From Flavobacterium chungbukense (lineage in GTDB: Bacteria > Bacteroidota > Bacteroidia > Flavobacteriales > Flavobacteriaceae), in contig NZ_JAJGZV010000004.1 in assembly GCF_020805785.1 (NCBI RefSeq), forward strand, positions 282,592-346,591: a DNA stretch of 64,000 nucleotides. Reading direction: 5' to 3'. Shown one piece after another: positions 41,787 through 50,778 of the stretch. Both the position numbers and the translations under genes were made by a program. Within the stretch, counting starts at the first letter, position 1. Each line of letters starts with the position of its first letter. The notes beneath the pieces are model-generated. The model had not been told where the DNA came from and ran no database searches. It saw only the letters and a list, made by a program, of their open reading frames with translations.

Positions 41787-42290
41787 ATGATGAAACAAAT
41801 CAAAACTTTACTAATTGCTGCAATTCTTATTTTAGGAGCAAGTAACACAATGAACGCACAAGCGAAGGTAGCTCATGTTGATGTAAGCGAGATCATGTCG
41901 AAAATGCCAGCTATGCTAGATGCTCAAAATCAACTGCAAAAATTAAGTGGTACATACGATGCTGAATACAAAAAAATGGTTGATGAGTACCAAGTAAAAA
42001 TTAAAAAATACGAAGCTGAAGCTACAACTGTAACTGATGCAGTAAATACTGATCGTTCTAAAGAAGTTCAAGACATGCAAAAAAGAATTGTTGATTACAG
42101 AGACAATGCACAAAAAGAACTACAACAAAAAGAAACTGATATCGTAAAACCTTTAATGGAAAAAGTTAGAGCTTCTATCCAAAAAGTTGGAAAAGCTAAA
42201 GGTTTCCAATATGTTTTAGATGGTTCTACTTTATTGTTAGCTGATGGTCCAAACATTACTGCTGATGTTAAAAAAGATTTAGGATTCTAA
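41787..42290 (+). CDS. OmpH/Skp-family periplasmic chaperone
   Basis: A 167-residue canonical-length Skp-like protein: signal peptide (MKQIKTLLIAAILILGASNT, then MNAQ), then AHVDVSEIMSKMPAMLDAQN and the coiled-coil arms. It ends with the GFQYVLDGSTLLLADGPNIT strand. Partner of bamA upstream. The second ATG at 41790 is an equally good start. Terminator at 42311-42350. Confidence 0.92.
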   Translation: MMKQIKTLLIAAILILGASNTMNAQAKVAHVDVSEIMSKMPAMLDAQNQLQKLSGTYDAEYKKMVDEYQVKIKKYEAEATTVTDAVNTDRSKEVQDMQKRIVDYRDNAQKELQQKETDIVKPLMEKVRASIQKVGKAKGFQYVLDGSTLLLADGPNITADVKKDLGF

Positions 42291-42310
42291 GAAATTCAAT
42301 CCTCATAATT

Positions 42311-42350
42311 AAACTGCTCAATTTTATAATTTGAGCAGTTTTTTTTTACA
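42311..42350 (+). terminator. Terminator of the bamA-skp cluster
   Basis: Stem AAACTGCTCAA/TTGAGCAGTTT with a 9-nt loop followed by T9, directly after the second Skp gene. Confidence 0.85.
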
Positions 42351-42425
42351 AAAAATTAAAACTTAGCTACAATAATATTTCAATTTTTGAATTAACTTAG
42401 AGTAAAAAATTATAGTAAAAAATAT

Positions 42426-42433
42426 TAAATTTG
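42426..42433 (+). promoter_or_regulatory. -7 element (TAAATTTG) four bases before murI
   Basis: Perfect TAnnTTTG that ends four bases before the murI ATG, so transcription would start at or within a few bases of the start codon. No TTG at -33. Confidence 0.45.
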
Positions 42434-42437
42434 CTTT

Positions 42438-43214
42438 ATGACAAACAACAATCCTATAGGCGTTTTTGATTCTGGTATTGGAGGAACTTCCATATGGAGC
42501 GCCATTCATGACCTGCTTCCTAACGAAAAAACTATATATCTGGCTGACAGCAAAAATGCACCATATGGCCAAAAAAGTAAAGATGAGATTGTTGCTTTGA
42601 GTAAAAAAAATGTAGAGTTTTTACTCGATAATAACTGTAAAATAATTGTTGTCGCTTGTAATACAGCTACAACAAATGCAATACGAGAACTGCGTGCCGA
42701 TTATGACATTCCATTTGTCGGAATTGAACCTGCAATAAAACCTGCAGCAAACAATTCGCAAACACAAGTAATCGGAATTTTAGCAACAAAAGGAACTTTG
42801 AACAGTGAGTTATTTAACAAGACTGCAGAAATGTTTCAAAACACCACAATTATTGAGCAAGTGGGTCATGGACTTGTACAGCTTATTGAAGATGGAAATC
42901 TGTATTCTACAGAAATGACACAATTGTTAGAATCCTACTTACAGCCAATGATTGATGCCAATATCGATTATCTTGTTTTAGGATGCAGTCATTATCCTTA
43001 TCTAATTCCACAGATAAAAAAAATTCTCCCAGATCATATTAAAATAATAGATTCAGGAGAAGCTGTTGCTAGACAAACTAAAAATTTACTTCGAGATAAT
43101 GTTGGGTTTTCAGATAGTTTAGAAAATGATCCCGTTTTCTATGTCAATTCTAATCCCGCTGTTTTAGAATCAATTTTAGAATATAAATATCCCGTAATCA
43201 AAAAAGACTTTTAA
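42438..43214 (+). CDS. murI: Glutamate racemase
   Basis: Produces D-glutamate for peptidoglycan. The 258-residue cytoplasmic enzyme has the substrate loop FDSGIGG and the catalytic cysteines C74 (VVACNTATTNA) and C183 (LGCSHYPYL), each with its neighbouring Thr/His. It ends the envelope-biogenesis block, after the Skp terminator. It converges with the outer-membrane gene ending at 43219, four bases away. Confidence 0.96.
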   Translation: MTNNNPIGVFDSGIGGTSIWSAIHDLLPNEKTIYLADSKNAPYGQKSKDEIVALSKKNVEFLLDNNCKIIVVACNTATTNAIRELRADYDIPFVGIEPAIKPAANNSQTQVIGILATKGTLNSELFNKTAEMFQNTTIIEQVGHGLVQLIEDGNLYSTEMTQLLESYLQPMIDANIDYLVLGCSHYPYLIPQIKKILPDHIKIIDSGEAVARQTKNLLRDNVGFSDSLENDPVFYVNSNPAVLESILEYKYPVIKKDF

Positions 43215-43218
43215 AATA

Positions 43219-44454
43219 TTATTCAATTTTTCGCTTGACGAACCAAATTCCGTCTAAAGATAAATTGAGTGATATTTTATGATAATTTTCTTTTATTAAA
43301 TCATTGGCTATTCTTCCTTTTTGTCCATAAGAATAAGAAACATTTAGAGAAGAAAAAGTGTTGTCAATTGGCAGATTAAGTCCAATCGAAAATGAAGCAT
43401 TATTGATACGTTCTTTATTCACTTCAAGATATCCTGTATCGTAACTTATACCTGCGGCATATCCTACCCTATCCCAATATTTACGAACATTCTTTTTAGC
43501 ACTATAAGTAAATCCAAGCGCAAAACGATCTTGATTTACAAAATTACCATACAACTCAGATTGCTTGGTATCGTTCCAGAAACTTTTCTCATAATCTAGA
43601 GTTGCATTTAAATTATTTTTGAATCTTTTGCTAACTCCAAAACCGATTTCAAGAGGCATATAATAATCGTCGGTATCTGAAGCTTGTTCAGATTCGATAG
43701 TTGATTCTACTTCATCAGCAATACTGGTTACCGATTGAATTTTTGATGCTTTTACTCTTGTTGGAACCTTAAATGTAGACGCAATAATAAAGGTTGAATC
43801 TACTTTAAATTGTGCCCCTAATGTAGCACGAACTCCTGAATAGTTTGTTTTCTTATTTATTGTAGTAATTGCGTTTGAAATTAAAAACGAACGCTCATCA
43901 ACAGTATTCCCAAAAAGTGCCGTTGCCGTTACTCCTAAACTTAGTTTTTTTCCAAATCGATAACCATATGAAAAATCCAAATTATTCAATCCACCGGAAC
44001 CTTGTGCACTTACATAATAATATTCCTGACTATCTGCGATTGGCAATTTTAAATTTGAAATCTTAAAAACAGAACTAGAATAAGGCTGAAGTGAAAAACT
44101 GAAACCAGAGTTTTTAGTTACTGGAAATGCCAAAGCTATATGCGAAAACTGAAAATTATTGCGTTTTTCTGTGCGTGAACTACTTTGATAAGTGGTTGCG
44201 ATAGCCTTTCCTCCAATATCAAAAAGAAAATGATTTTGATACATAAACCCAAGCGATGCTGGATTTAAATTATTAATAAAACTATCCGAAGGCAAAGCCA
44301 TTCCAGAAGAACTTGTTGAAGACAAATAGCCAAAATTTGAATCGTATAAACTTCCGACACCATACAAAGAATAAGGTGAACTGGAAATACTTTGAGAAAA
44401 CGAAGTCAGCGACATTAAAATGAAGCAGCTCCATAAAAGAATTTTATTTTTCAT
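43219..44454 (-). CDS. Outer-membrane beta-barrel protein (FadL/PorV-like N-terminus)
   Basis: A 411-residue exported protein with a signal peptide ending TSFSQ. The start SSSPYSLYGVGSLYDSNFGY and LNPASLGFMYQNHFLFDIGG resembles the N-terminal NPA-containing plug segment of FadL-fold outer-membrane proteins, including PorV-type families. The rest is alternating amphipathic strands. No exact family is recognised. It starts immediately at the end of the DUF4270 gene (stop and start abut), so they are one unit. Confidence 0.8.
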   Translation of the reverse strand: MKNKILLWSCFILMSLTSFSQSISSSPYSLYGVGSLYDSNFGYLSSTSSSGMALPSDSFINNLNPASLGFMYQNHFLFDIGGKAIATTYQSSSRTEKRNNFQFSHIALAFPVTKNSGFSFSLQPYSSSVFKISNLKLPIADSQEYYYVSAQGSGGLNNLDFSYGYRFGKKLSLGVTATALFGNTVDERSFLISNAITTINKKTNYSGVRATLGAQFKVDSTFIIASTFKVPTRVKASKIQSVTSIADEVESTIESEQASDTDDYYMPLEIGFGVSKRFKNNLNATLDYEKSFWNDTKQSELYGNFVNQDRFALGFTYSAKKNVRKYWDRVGYAAGISYDTGYLEVNKERINNASFSIGLNLPIDNTFSSLNVSYSYGQKGRIANDLIKENYHKISLNLSLDGIWFVKRKIE

Positions 44455-45783
44455 TTAGTAAGAGATGTAATAAATTTTGAGCTGAATTTTATTGTTCAAA
44501 TGCTTCTGATCGCCTAAAACAATTCTATTGACCGATTTAGAAATTGTAGGCAAGGTTAATATGAGTGAAGACCTTGAATCTGACTGTTTAAGCATTTCTT
44601 TCTGCAGAAAACTTCCAATCGGAATTGTGTATCCGATGTTTTCATTAAATTCATCACTCTTTTTATTTAATATTCCATAAACTGTAGAATTCGCAGAGTT
44701 TACTAATGTTGAACTTATCCTATTTAAGTTGTCTCCAACATAAACACTTAAAGAGTCTGCTAAAGGATATTTTTCGGAGTAGGAATTATTTACAGGCTTC
44801 AGAATTAATTGCGCATCAACTATGGCTCCATTAGTTGATATATTTTTAAACTGCTTAATGTTCGGAAAATCTATTTTACACGCTACACCTGTTCCAGATT
44901 GAATAAATCCTTGATTATTGGTCAATGTGCTGGATAATTTGCTGCTCGAAATGGGAAGATTTTGAAGAATCGTTCCTGTCCTATCTAGAGAAATCGAATT
45001 GAACTGCTTTGCTACATCTGCAATCGTAAAATCAATTATGTACGGAACCTCATCTGCTTCAGCCTGATATTTTGAATAGTACATTCTAACTTTACTTGTA
45101 GAAACATTAAACCCAATAACATTAGCAGAATTAGACGTGTCTGGCACTAAAACCAATCCCTTTAAATATTCGGTAAAACTATCAAAATCGGTAATTTCCC
45201 TTTTTTTGATTTTTTGGAAAAGAGCAGATCCAAATTCATCATTCATTCTAATATTAATCGAATCTTTCTCTGTAGGTCTAGGTTTAAGAGATATTGTTCC
45301 TAAACTTTGAGAATCGTATGCTAAAGTTGAATTATTGTAAAAATTGCTATCATCGGTATTAGGCTTAACTTTCTGCGTTAATCGATGAATATTGAAAGTT
45401 TGCACTCTTGTTGTATCTCCATAATAATAATTATCATATTTTAGAATCATTGAGATTGAATCGAAAACATAATTTACAGCTTGTGTATCTGAACCAGTAT
45501 TATTTAAGGCATAAGTGGTTGTAGAAAGCTGGAAATAACTATCTGATTTCACTTTCCCAAAAATAGGATCCTCATAATTTCCAATCAAAATTCTACTTTT
45601 GTTCGATGTTACAAGCGAATCAAAATTAATAGTTGACATCTCGACTGTAACGGTATCGATCATAATAACTTTATTGCTTAACGCCAAATAATCTGACCCA
45701 ACAGTAAACTCACCTGTATCCGTATCTGTACCACATGAAAATAGTGTTAGTACAAAAAGCAATATCAATATAAACTTGTGCAT
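44455..45783 (-). CDS. DUF4270 family lipoprotein
   Basis: A 442-residue lipoprotein: signal MHKFILILLFVLTLFSC, lipobox LFSC, then an acidic GTDTDTGEF stretch that could act as a surface-export signal. Residues about 35-440 match the DUF4270 family (NFDSLVTSNKSRILIGNYED and DSYFQLST near the N-terminus). It is a Bacteroidota-specific family of unknown function with predicted beta-sandwich folds. First gene of a two-gene unit with the outer-membrane protein; a -7 element lies at 45799-45806. Confidence 0.87.
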   Translation of the reverse strand: MHKFILILLFVLTLFSCGTDTDTGEFTVGSDYLALSNKVIMIDTVTVEMSTINFDSLVTSNKSRILIGNYEDPIFGKVKSDSYFQLSTTTYALNNTGSDTQAVNYVFDSISMILKYDNYYYGDTTRVQTFNIHRLTQKVKPNTDDSNFYNNSTLAYDSQSLGTISLKPRPTEKDSINIRMNDEFGSALFQKIKKREITDFDSFTEYLKGLVLVPDTSNSANVIGFNVSTSKVRMYYSKYQAEADEVPYIIDFTIADVAKQFNSISLDRTGTILQNLPISSSKLSSTLTNNQGFIQSGTGVACKIDFPNIKQFKNISTNGAIVDAQLILKPVNNSYSEKYPLADSLSVYVGDNLNRISSTLVNSANSTVYGILNKKSDEFNENIGYTIPIGSFLQKEMLKQSDSRSSLILTLPTISKSVNRIVLGDQKHLNNKIQLKIYYISY

Positions 45784-45798
45784 AATTTATTTTTTGAG

Positions 45799-45806
45799 CA
45801 AATATA
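45799..45806 (-). promoter_or_regulatory. -7 element (TATATTTG) of the DUF4270 gene
   Basis: On the minus strand, a perfect TAnnTTTG 15 nt before the ATG; short leader, no TTG at -33. Confidence 0.45.
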
Positions 45807-46014
45807 AAATGCAAGGTTTGGTGGCACACTATAACATATACTATCGCCCGATTTCGAGCTATAAATCGAAGAAAACAATCTATGAAACCAATGACGTTGA
45901 TAAAATTTAATTCGACCTTAAAAACGTCGATTTTGTCTATCAAAACACGTCATACATATATCTTCTTTTTTTTAAGACGGTCATACACCTAATTTTGAGC
46001 CAATAAAATAAATA

Positions 46015-46854
46015 ATGAAAGTAAGGTTTTTAATTTGTTCTCTTTTTTTGATTTCTATCTTAAGTATGAACGCTCAGGAAAATTTTGCCGCTTACGCGAA
46101 CATCAAAATCGAGCCGACAGAAAAAATAAATTTCAGTGAAACCAACGTTGGTGTTTTTTATCAAAAAAAACTGGGAACAAAAAACCAAATTTCGAATACA
46201 TTAGAATATTCCAGTCTGAAAGTAAATTATGAATTAAATCAGCATAATTATTATGCAGACCAAGAACGATTCAATCAAATTCAGAACAACTTTCAGTATT
46301 CGAATCAAATATTAGAAAAAACAAAACTGGGAATCTCTGTTCTACCAACAGCAAATTTTCAGGAAAATCTAGATTTTGAAGCTATAACCGTTTTAGGAAA
46401 TCTAGAAATTGAACAACAATTAAGTTCTAAATCAAAGGTAATAATTGGAGCAGGAAGAACATCCATTTTTGGCGCACCGAAATTTACTCCAATTGCAGCT
46501 TTTGATTATAAAATGAATGAGAAAACGAATTTTAGAATTGGATTTCCAGATTCTAAAGTTTCTTACTCTAATAATGAGAGAAATAAGTTCAGTTTGACAA
46601 ATAGTTTTAATGGTAATTTTTATCATCTAGATGAAACCAACAATAGCGATAAAGCGGAGAAAGTTGTTTTATCGCAAATGACGTCAGCACTTGAATACGA
46701 AAGAAATGTCAGCAATAATTGGTTTTTGGATTTTAAAGCTGGTTATGATTTTAATAAAAAATACAACTTGTTAGATCGTAATGACCATAAAGTTTACGAC
46801 TACAATACAGGAAATGGTTACGTTTTAGGGATAGGGATCAAATACAAACAATAA
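46015..46854 (+). CDS. DUF6268-like outer-membrane protein
   Basis: A 279-residue exported beta-rich protein with signal MKVRFLICSLFLISILSMNA. Strand-like segments include TNVGVFYQKKLGTKNQISNT and TTPIAAFDYKMNEKTNFRIGFPDSKV, ending GNGYVLGIGIKYKQ, a typical outer-membrane beta-barrel C-terminus. It resembles the DUF6268 family of Bacteroidota. No function can be assigned. It precedes the kelch lipoprotein by 14 nt and is the likely first gene of a cluster with DUF4907 and the LytS-type kinase. Confidence 0.78.
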   Translation: MKVRFLICSLFLISILSMNAQENFAAYANIKIEPTEKINFSETNVGVFYQKKLGTKNQISNTLEYSSLKVNYELNQHNYYADQERFNQIQNNFQYSNQILEKTKLGISVLPTANFQENLDFEAITVLGNLEIEQQLSSKSKVIIGAGRTSIFGAPKFTPIAAFDYKMNEKTNFRIGFPDSKVSYSNNERNKFSLTNSFNGNFYHLDETNNSDKAEKVVLSQMTSALEYERNVSNNWFLDFKAGYDFNKKYNLLDRNDHKVYDYNTGNGYVLGIGIKYKQ

Positions 46855-46868
46855 ATATTAAATACACT

Positions 46869-47876
46869 ATGATTAATCTAAAAAAAGGAATTTTATTCAC
46901 AGCGCTTTTTTCGTGCCTCTTTTTTGTAAGCTGCAGCAATGATGACGATGACGATGATTTAATTGGGAACTGGATAAAAAAATCAGCTTTTGATGGCCCG
47001 GCAAGATCTAGTGCTACAAGTTTTGTTATTGGAGACTATGCCTACATTGTTGGTGGTTATACGGGAGATGTATACTTAAAAGATTTATGGATTTACAATT
47101 CAAATGGCGATTACTGGGAACAAAAAGCCGATTTTACTGGAGTAGGAAGAAGTTCTGCTTCTAGTTTTGCTTTAAACGACAAAGGTTATGTGGGTCTTGG
47201 TTATGACGGAACAAACAAATTAAAAGATTTCTTTCAGTACGATCCATCTGCTAACAGCTGGACACAAAAAGCTGATTTTGGAGGAACAGCTCGTTATGCT
47301 GCTGTTGGTTTTCAAGTTGGAGGAAAAGCATATTTTGGAACTGGTTATGACGGAAATTATCTTAAAGATTTTTATCAATATGATGATCAAGCCAATACTT
47401 GGACACTTGTAAACGGCTTTAGCGGAAATAAAAGACGTAACGCTACTGTTTTTGTAATTGCAGACAAAGCCTATTTGGTAACTGGTGTAAACAATGGAAC
47501 TTATCAAGAAGATTTCTGGGAATTTGACCCTTCAAATGATACTTGGACAAGAAAAAGAGATGTTGACAAAGATACTGACGACGATTACACTTACAATGAC
47601 GAATATGCGATTGTACGTGCAAATGCTTCAAGTTTTTCTATGAGCGGTTTAGGTTATATTGTTGGTGGAGAGAATATCAAAACTGTTTGGGAATATAATC
47701 CAACAACTGACTTATGGACTGAAAGAACTCCAATGGAAGGTGCTACAAGAACAGATGCCGTTGGTTTTGCAATCAATAATCGTGGTTTTTATATGTTAGG
47801 AAGAGTTGGTTCTACTTACTTTGATGATGCATGGGAATTTAAACCATTAGAGGAACAAAATGACGATGACAACTAA
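46869..47876 (+). CDS. Kelch-repeat lipoprotein (likely surface-exposed)
   Basis: A 335-residue lipoprotein: lipobox FVSC21, immediately followed by SNDDDDDD. An acidic run of this kind right after the Cys acts as a surface lipoprotein export signal in flavobacteria. Residues about 38-325 are about six kelch-like blades (AYIVGGYTGDVYLKDLWIYN, GYVGLGYDGTNKLKDFFQYD types), a beta-propeller as in galactose oxidase central domains. Binding target unknown. The next gene overlaps its end by 17 nt, so they are coupled. Confidence 0.88.
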   Translation: MINLKKGILFTALFSCLFFVSCSNDDDDDDLIGNWIKKSAFDGPARSSATSFVIGDYAYIVGGYTGDVYLKDLWIYNSNGDYWEQKADFTGVGRSSASSFALNDKGYVGLGYDGTNKLKDFFQYDPSANSWTQKADFGGTARYAAVGFQVGGKAYFGTGYDGNYLKDFYQYDDQANTWTLVNGFSGNKRRNATVFVIADKAYLVTGVNNGTYQEDFWEFDPSNDTWTRKRDVDKDTDDDYTYNDEYAIVRANASSFSMSGLGYIVGGENIKTVWEYNPTTDLWTERTPMEGATRTDAVGFAINNRGFYMLGRVGSTYFDDAWEFKPLEEQNDDDN

Positions 47877-48195
47877 AATTAAACAATTCTTCTGGATTAA
47901 CCTCCAGAAGAATTTAATGCTTTTTGTAATTCTTCTTTTTTTTGCAGCTTGCACAAAAAAAGAAGTTTTGACCACTGCTGTTTTTAAAACAGATTCAGGA
48001 TGGGGATATACCATTTCCTACAAAGAAAAAGTTCTCATTAAGCAGTCCATTATTCCCGTAATAAGCGATAATAAAAGTTTTGCGACAGAAAGCGACGCAC
48101 TAAAAGTAGCAGATTTTGTAAAGCAGAAACTCAAACAAAACTTATCTCCCACGGTAACTAAAAATGAATTAATTTTATTAAAAATAAAATTGTAA
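47860..48195 (+). CDS. DUF4907 family lipoprotein
   Basis: A 111-residue protein with an N-terminal extension, a hydrophobic helix and lipobox-like FFAAC, then KKEVLTTAVFKTDSGWGYTI and SFATESDALKVADFVKQKL, the DUF4907 core. Function unknown. It overlaps the kelch gene by 17 nt and abuts the histidine kinase gene (stop 48195, start 48196), so the three are cotranscribed; it may be an envelope sensor partner of the kinase. Confidence 0.83.
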   Translation: MTMTTKIKQFFWINLQKNLMLFVILLFFAACTKKEVLTTAVFKTDSGWGYTISYKEKVLIKQSIIPVISDNKSFATESDALKVADFVKQKLKQNLSPTVTKNELILLKIKL

Positions 48196-49302
48196 ATGCA
48201 GGTCGATACCATTAAAAATACAGGCTATAACAAAATCTTGTTCCATTGTGCAATATGGATTTTCTTTATTTTGACTTCCTTAATTCAGTTTTATGAAAGT
48301 CCGTTTAAGATAAACAATGACTTCTACGCGCAATGGTCAACAGGAATTATATTGTTCTATCTGAACTATTTTTATTTGGTTCCTAATTATTTACTGCAAA
48401 AAAAATATTGGTTTTACTTTACGTTTGTCTTTATTCTAATTAGTTTCTTTATGATTATTCGTTTGAATTATTTCATTCCAGAATTTAGACATTTAAGACC
48501 GGAAAACATAACGCCAAGAATGATGCCCAACGATGTGAGGATTTTTGATAGCGGTCCGCACAGAAGAATCGAAATGCGACAACCACTTTTCTTTAAAATT
48601 GGCCCGTCATTTTTCTACATTTTGGTTATCACTATTTCTGCCATTATTAGAACACTAACCGAATTTTATAATAATCAGCAAAATAAACTGATTGCCGAAA
48701 CGCACAGAACAAATACTGAATTGATTTATCTGCGAAAACAAACCAATCCGCATTTTTTGTTCAATTCTTTAAACAGTATTTATTCTTTGGCACACAAAAA
48801 ATCTGATTTGGTCCCTGATGCCATCGTGACCTTATCTGAACTTATGCGCTACATGCTGTATGAGACAGATAACAGAACGGTGGCTTTAGAAAAAGAGGTC
48901 AATTATATTCAGAATTATATAGAGTTACAAAAGCTCCGATTAAACAATATTGAAGACATTGTAATCAATGTACATGGCGACACTAAAAATAAATTTATTG
49001 AACCATTATTACTAATTTCTTTTGTCGAAAACGCTTTTAAATATGGAACTGATTATAAAGGTGCAGCACACGTAAGAATTAAAATTTTGATTACAAATAA
49101 CAATCTTGATTTCTGGATTGAAAATTCTATCGAAAATTATGTTAAGGATCCTGAAAATTCAGGAATTGGATTAGTCAATATCCAAAACCGTCTTGATCTG
49201 CTTTATCCAAACGCACACGACCTAACCATAACCCAGGATAATGCCTACTACCGAGTTCATTTAAATTTAAAATTAGACGAAATAAAAACCGCAATGCATT
49301 AA
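48196..49302 (+). CDS. LytS-type sensor histidine kinase
   Basis: A 368-residue membrane kinase. Four hydrophobic segments in the first 160 residues, then the His_kinase domain with the phosphoacceptor H186 in QTNPH186-FLFNSLNSIYSL. The HATPase domain has NAFKYG and GIGLVNIQNRL near the C-terminus. The family usually pairs with a LytTR response regulator; such a regulator is encoded 154 nt downstream. The coupling to kelch and DUF4907 genes suggests it monitors an envelope signal. Confidence 0.93.
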   Translation: MQVDTIKNTGYNKILFHCAIWIFFILTSLIQFYESPFKINNDFYAQWSTGIILFYLNYFYLVPNYLLQKKYWFYFTFVFILISFFMIIRLNYFIPEFRHLRPENITPRMMPNDVRIFDSGPHRRIEMRQPLFFKIGPSFFYILVITISAIIRTLTEFYNNQQNKLIAETHRTNTELIYLRKQTNPHFLFNSLNSIYSLAHKKSDLVPDAIVTLSELMRYMLYETDNRTVALEKEVNYIQNYIELQKLRLNNIEDIVINVHGDTKNKFIEPLLLISFVENAFKYGTDYKGAAHVRIKILITNNNLDFWIENSIENYVKDPENSGIGLVNIQNRLDLLYPNAHDLTITQDNAYYRVHLNLKLDEIKTAMH

Positions 49303-49411
49303 TAAAGTGAATTACGGGCACTGACTAAAACTATTATCTTCAACCGTATATTTTTTATTTCTTATTCCGTATTTTAGGAAAATTTTAAAACTTAATTCAC
49401 TGGTTTAAAAT

Positions 49412-49419
49412 TACTTTTG
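49412..49419 (+). promoter_or_regulatory. -7 element (TACTTTTG) of the LytTR regulator gene
   Basis: Perfect TAnnTTTG 36 nt before the ATG at 49456. It overlaps an in-frame TTG at 49417, which is therefore not the likely start. Confidence 0.5.
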
Positions 49420-49455
49420 AATGCCGAAACAAATTATAAACCTAATTCTGAAAAA

Positions 49456-50169
49456 ATGAAATGTGTAATTATTGATGACGAACCTTTAGCAGTAGAACTA
49501 TTGCAGGATTTTGTCAAGAAAGTAGACTCATTAGAATTGATTAATTCTTTTAATAATGCAATCGATGCCGTTTCATTTATCAATCAGAATAATGTTGATT
49601 TGATTTTTTTAGACATACAGATGCCTCACTTTTCTGGAATTGATTTTTTAAACACAATTGAAAAAAAACCTTTGGTGATTTTCACAACTGCTTATTCTGA
49701 TTATGCTGTTGAAGGATTTAATCTTGGAGCAGTCGATTATTTAGTAAAGCCAATTCCTTTTCATCGCTTTTTAAAAGCAGTTGTTAGAGCACAGCAGGTT
49801 CTTAACCCAGTTCCGCCTCAAGCTATTTCCGAGAATACAAATACACCCGAAATCGAACAGGATTTCATGTTTGTTAGAGCTGAATATGAAAATGTAAAAT
49901 TAAACTTTGCAGATATCCTTTTTATTGAAGGATTAAAGGATTATGTAAAAATTTATACGACCGATAATAAATTTACCCTCACTTTAATCAGTTTGATTAA
50001 ACTTGAAAATTTACTTTCTAGTAAAGGTTTTGCACGAATACATAGATCCTATATTATCAACATCAAGCATGTGAAATCTATTCAGAAAAATAAGGTTTTA
50101 ATAAGCGATAAGAGAATTCCAATCAGTGAAAGTTATAAAAGCACTTTCTTTGAAAAAATCAATCTTTAG
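49456..50169 (+). CDS. LytTR-family response regulator
   Basis: A 237-residue regulator: receiver domain with IIDDEPLA, phospho-acceptor D53 in LIFLD53-IQMPHFSG, and the Lys in DYLVKPIPFHRF. The C-terminal LytTR DNA-binding domain (about residues 138-237) has FVRAEYENVKLNFADILFIE and FARIHRSYIINIKHVKSIQK. The ATG at 49456 is preferred because the TTG at 49417 lies in the -7 element. Partner of the upstream kinase. Confidence 0.94.
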   Translation: MKCVIIDDEPLAVELLQDFVKKVDSLELINSFNNAIDAVSFINQNNVDLIFLDIQMPHFSGIDFLNTIEKKPLVIFTTAYSDYAVEGFNLGAVDYLVKPIPFHRFLKAVVRAQQVLNPVPPQAISENTNTPEIEQDFMFVRAEYENVKLNFADILFIEGLKDYVKIYTTDNKFTLTLISLIKLENLLSSKGFARIHRSYIINIKHVKSIQKNKVLISDKRIPISESYKSTFFEKINL

Positions 50170-50183
50170 TTTTTAAATTCAAT

Positions 50184-50232
50184 AAAAAATCCAAATTTCA
50201 AGAGTCTAAACTTTTTGAAATTTGGATTTTTT
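50184..50232. terminator. Bidirectional terminator between convergent genes
   Basis: A 16-bp stem, AATCCAAATTTCAA-type arm at 50186-50201 and its complement at 50215-50230, with A/T runs outside. It serves the LytTR gene and the gamma-carbonic anhydrase gene. Confidence 0.88.
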
Positions 50233-50249
50233 ATTGTGATTTTTATAAT

Positions 50250-50768
50250 TTATTCTTCGTTTTTAAACCAGCTCGAGTACATGACATAATTATTTGAAAT
50301 ACGTTCTATTTCGCCTGCAAAATTAGACTGATCAATATCTTTTACTTTTTTAGCCGGAACACCAGCGTAAATACTTCCTGAAGGCACAACAGTATTTTGA
50401 GTTACTACAGCTCCTGCAGCAATAATAGCATTACTTTCAATAACACAATTATCCATTACGATGGCACCCATTCCTATTAAAACATTATCGTGAATTGTGC
50501 AACCATGTACAATAGCGTTGTGTCCGATAGAAACATTATTTCCTATAATAGTAGGATGTTTTTGATACGTACAATGAATAACAGCGCCGTCTTGAATATT
50601 TACTTTATTACCAATTTTAATAAAATGAACATCTCCTCGAATAACCGCATTAAACCAAACACTGCAAGTTGTTCCAAAAGTTACATCACCAACTATAGTT
50701 GCATTCTCGGCAACATAACAATCTTCTGGAATTAACGGTGATTTTCCGTTTACAGATTTAATCAGCAT
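50250..50768 (-). CDS. Gamma-carbonic anhydrase family protein
   Basis: A 172-residue left-handed beta-helix protein of the gamma-carbonic anhydrase/YrdA group. Hexapeptide repeats run from residue 12 to about 145, with zinc-ligand histidines in VIHC, IGHNAIVHGC (three His in the family spacing). Whether it has carbonic anhydrase activity is unknown, since many members do not. It follows the PorP/SprF gene by 10 nt. Confidence 0.92.
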   Translation of the reverse strand: MLIKSVNGKSPLIPEDCYVAENATIVGDVTFGTTCSVWFNAVIRGDVHFIKIGNKVNIQDGAVIHCTYQKHPTIIGNNVSIGHNAIVHGCTIHDNVLIGMGAIVMDNCVIESNAIIAAGAVVTQNTVVPSGSIYAGVPAKKVKDIDQSNFAGEIERISNNYVMYSSWFKNEE

Positions 50769-50778
50769 AAAATAAAAT

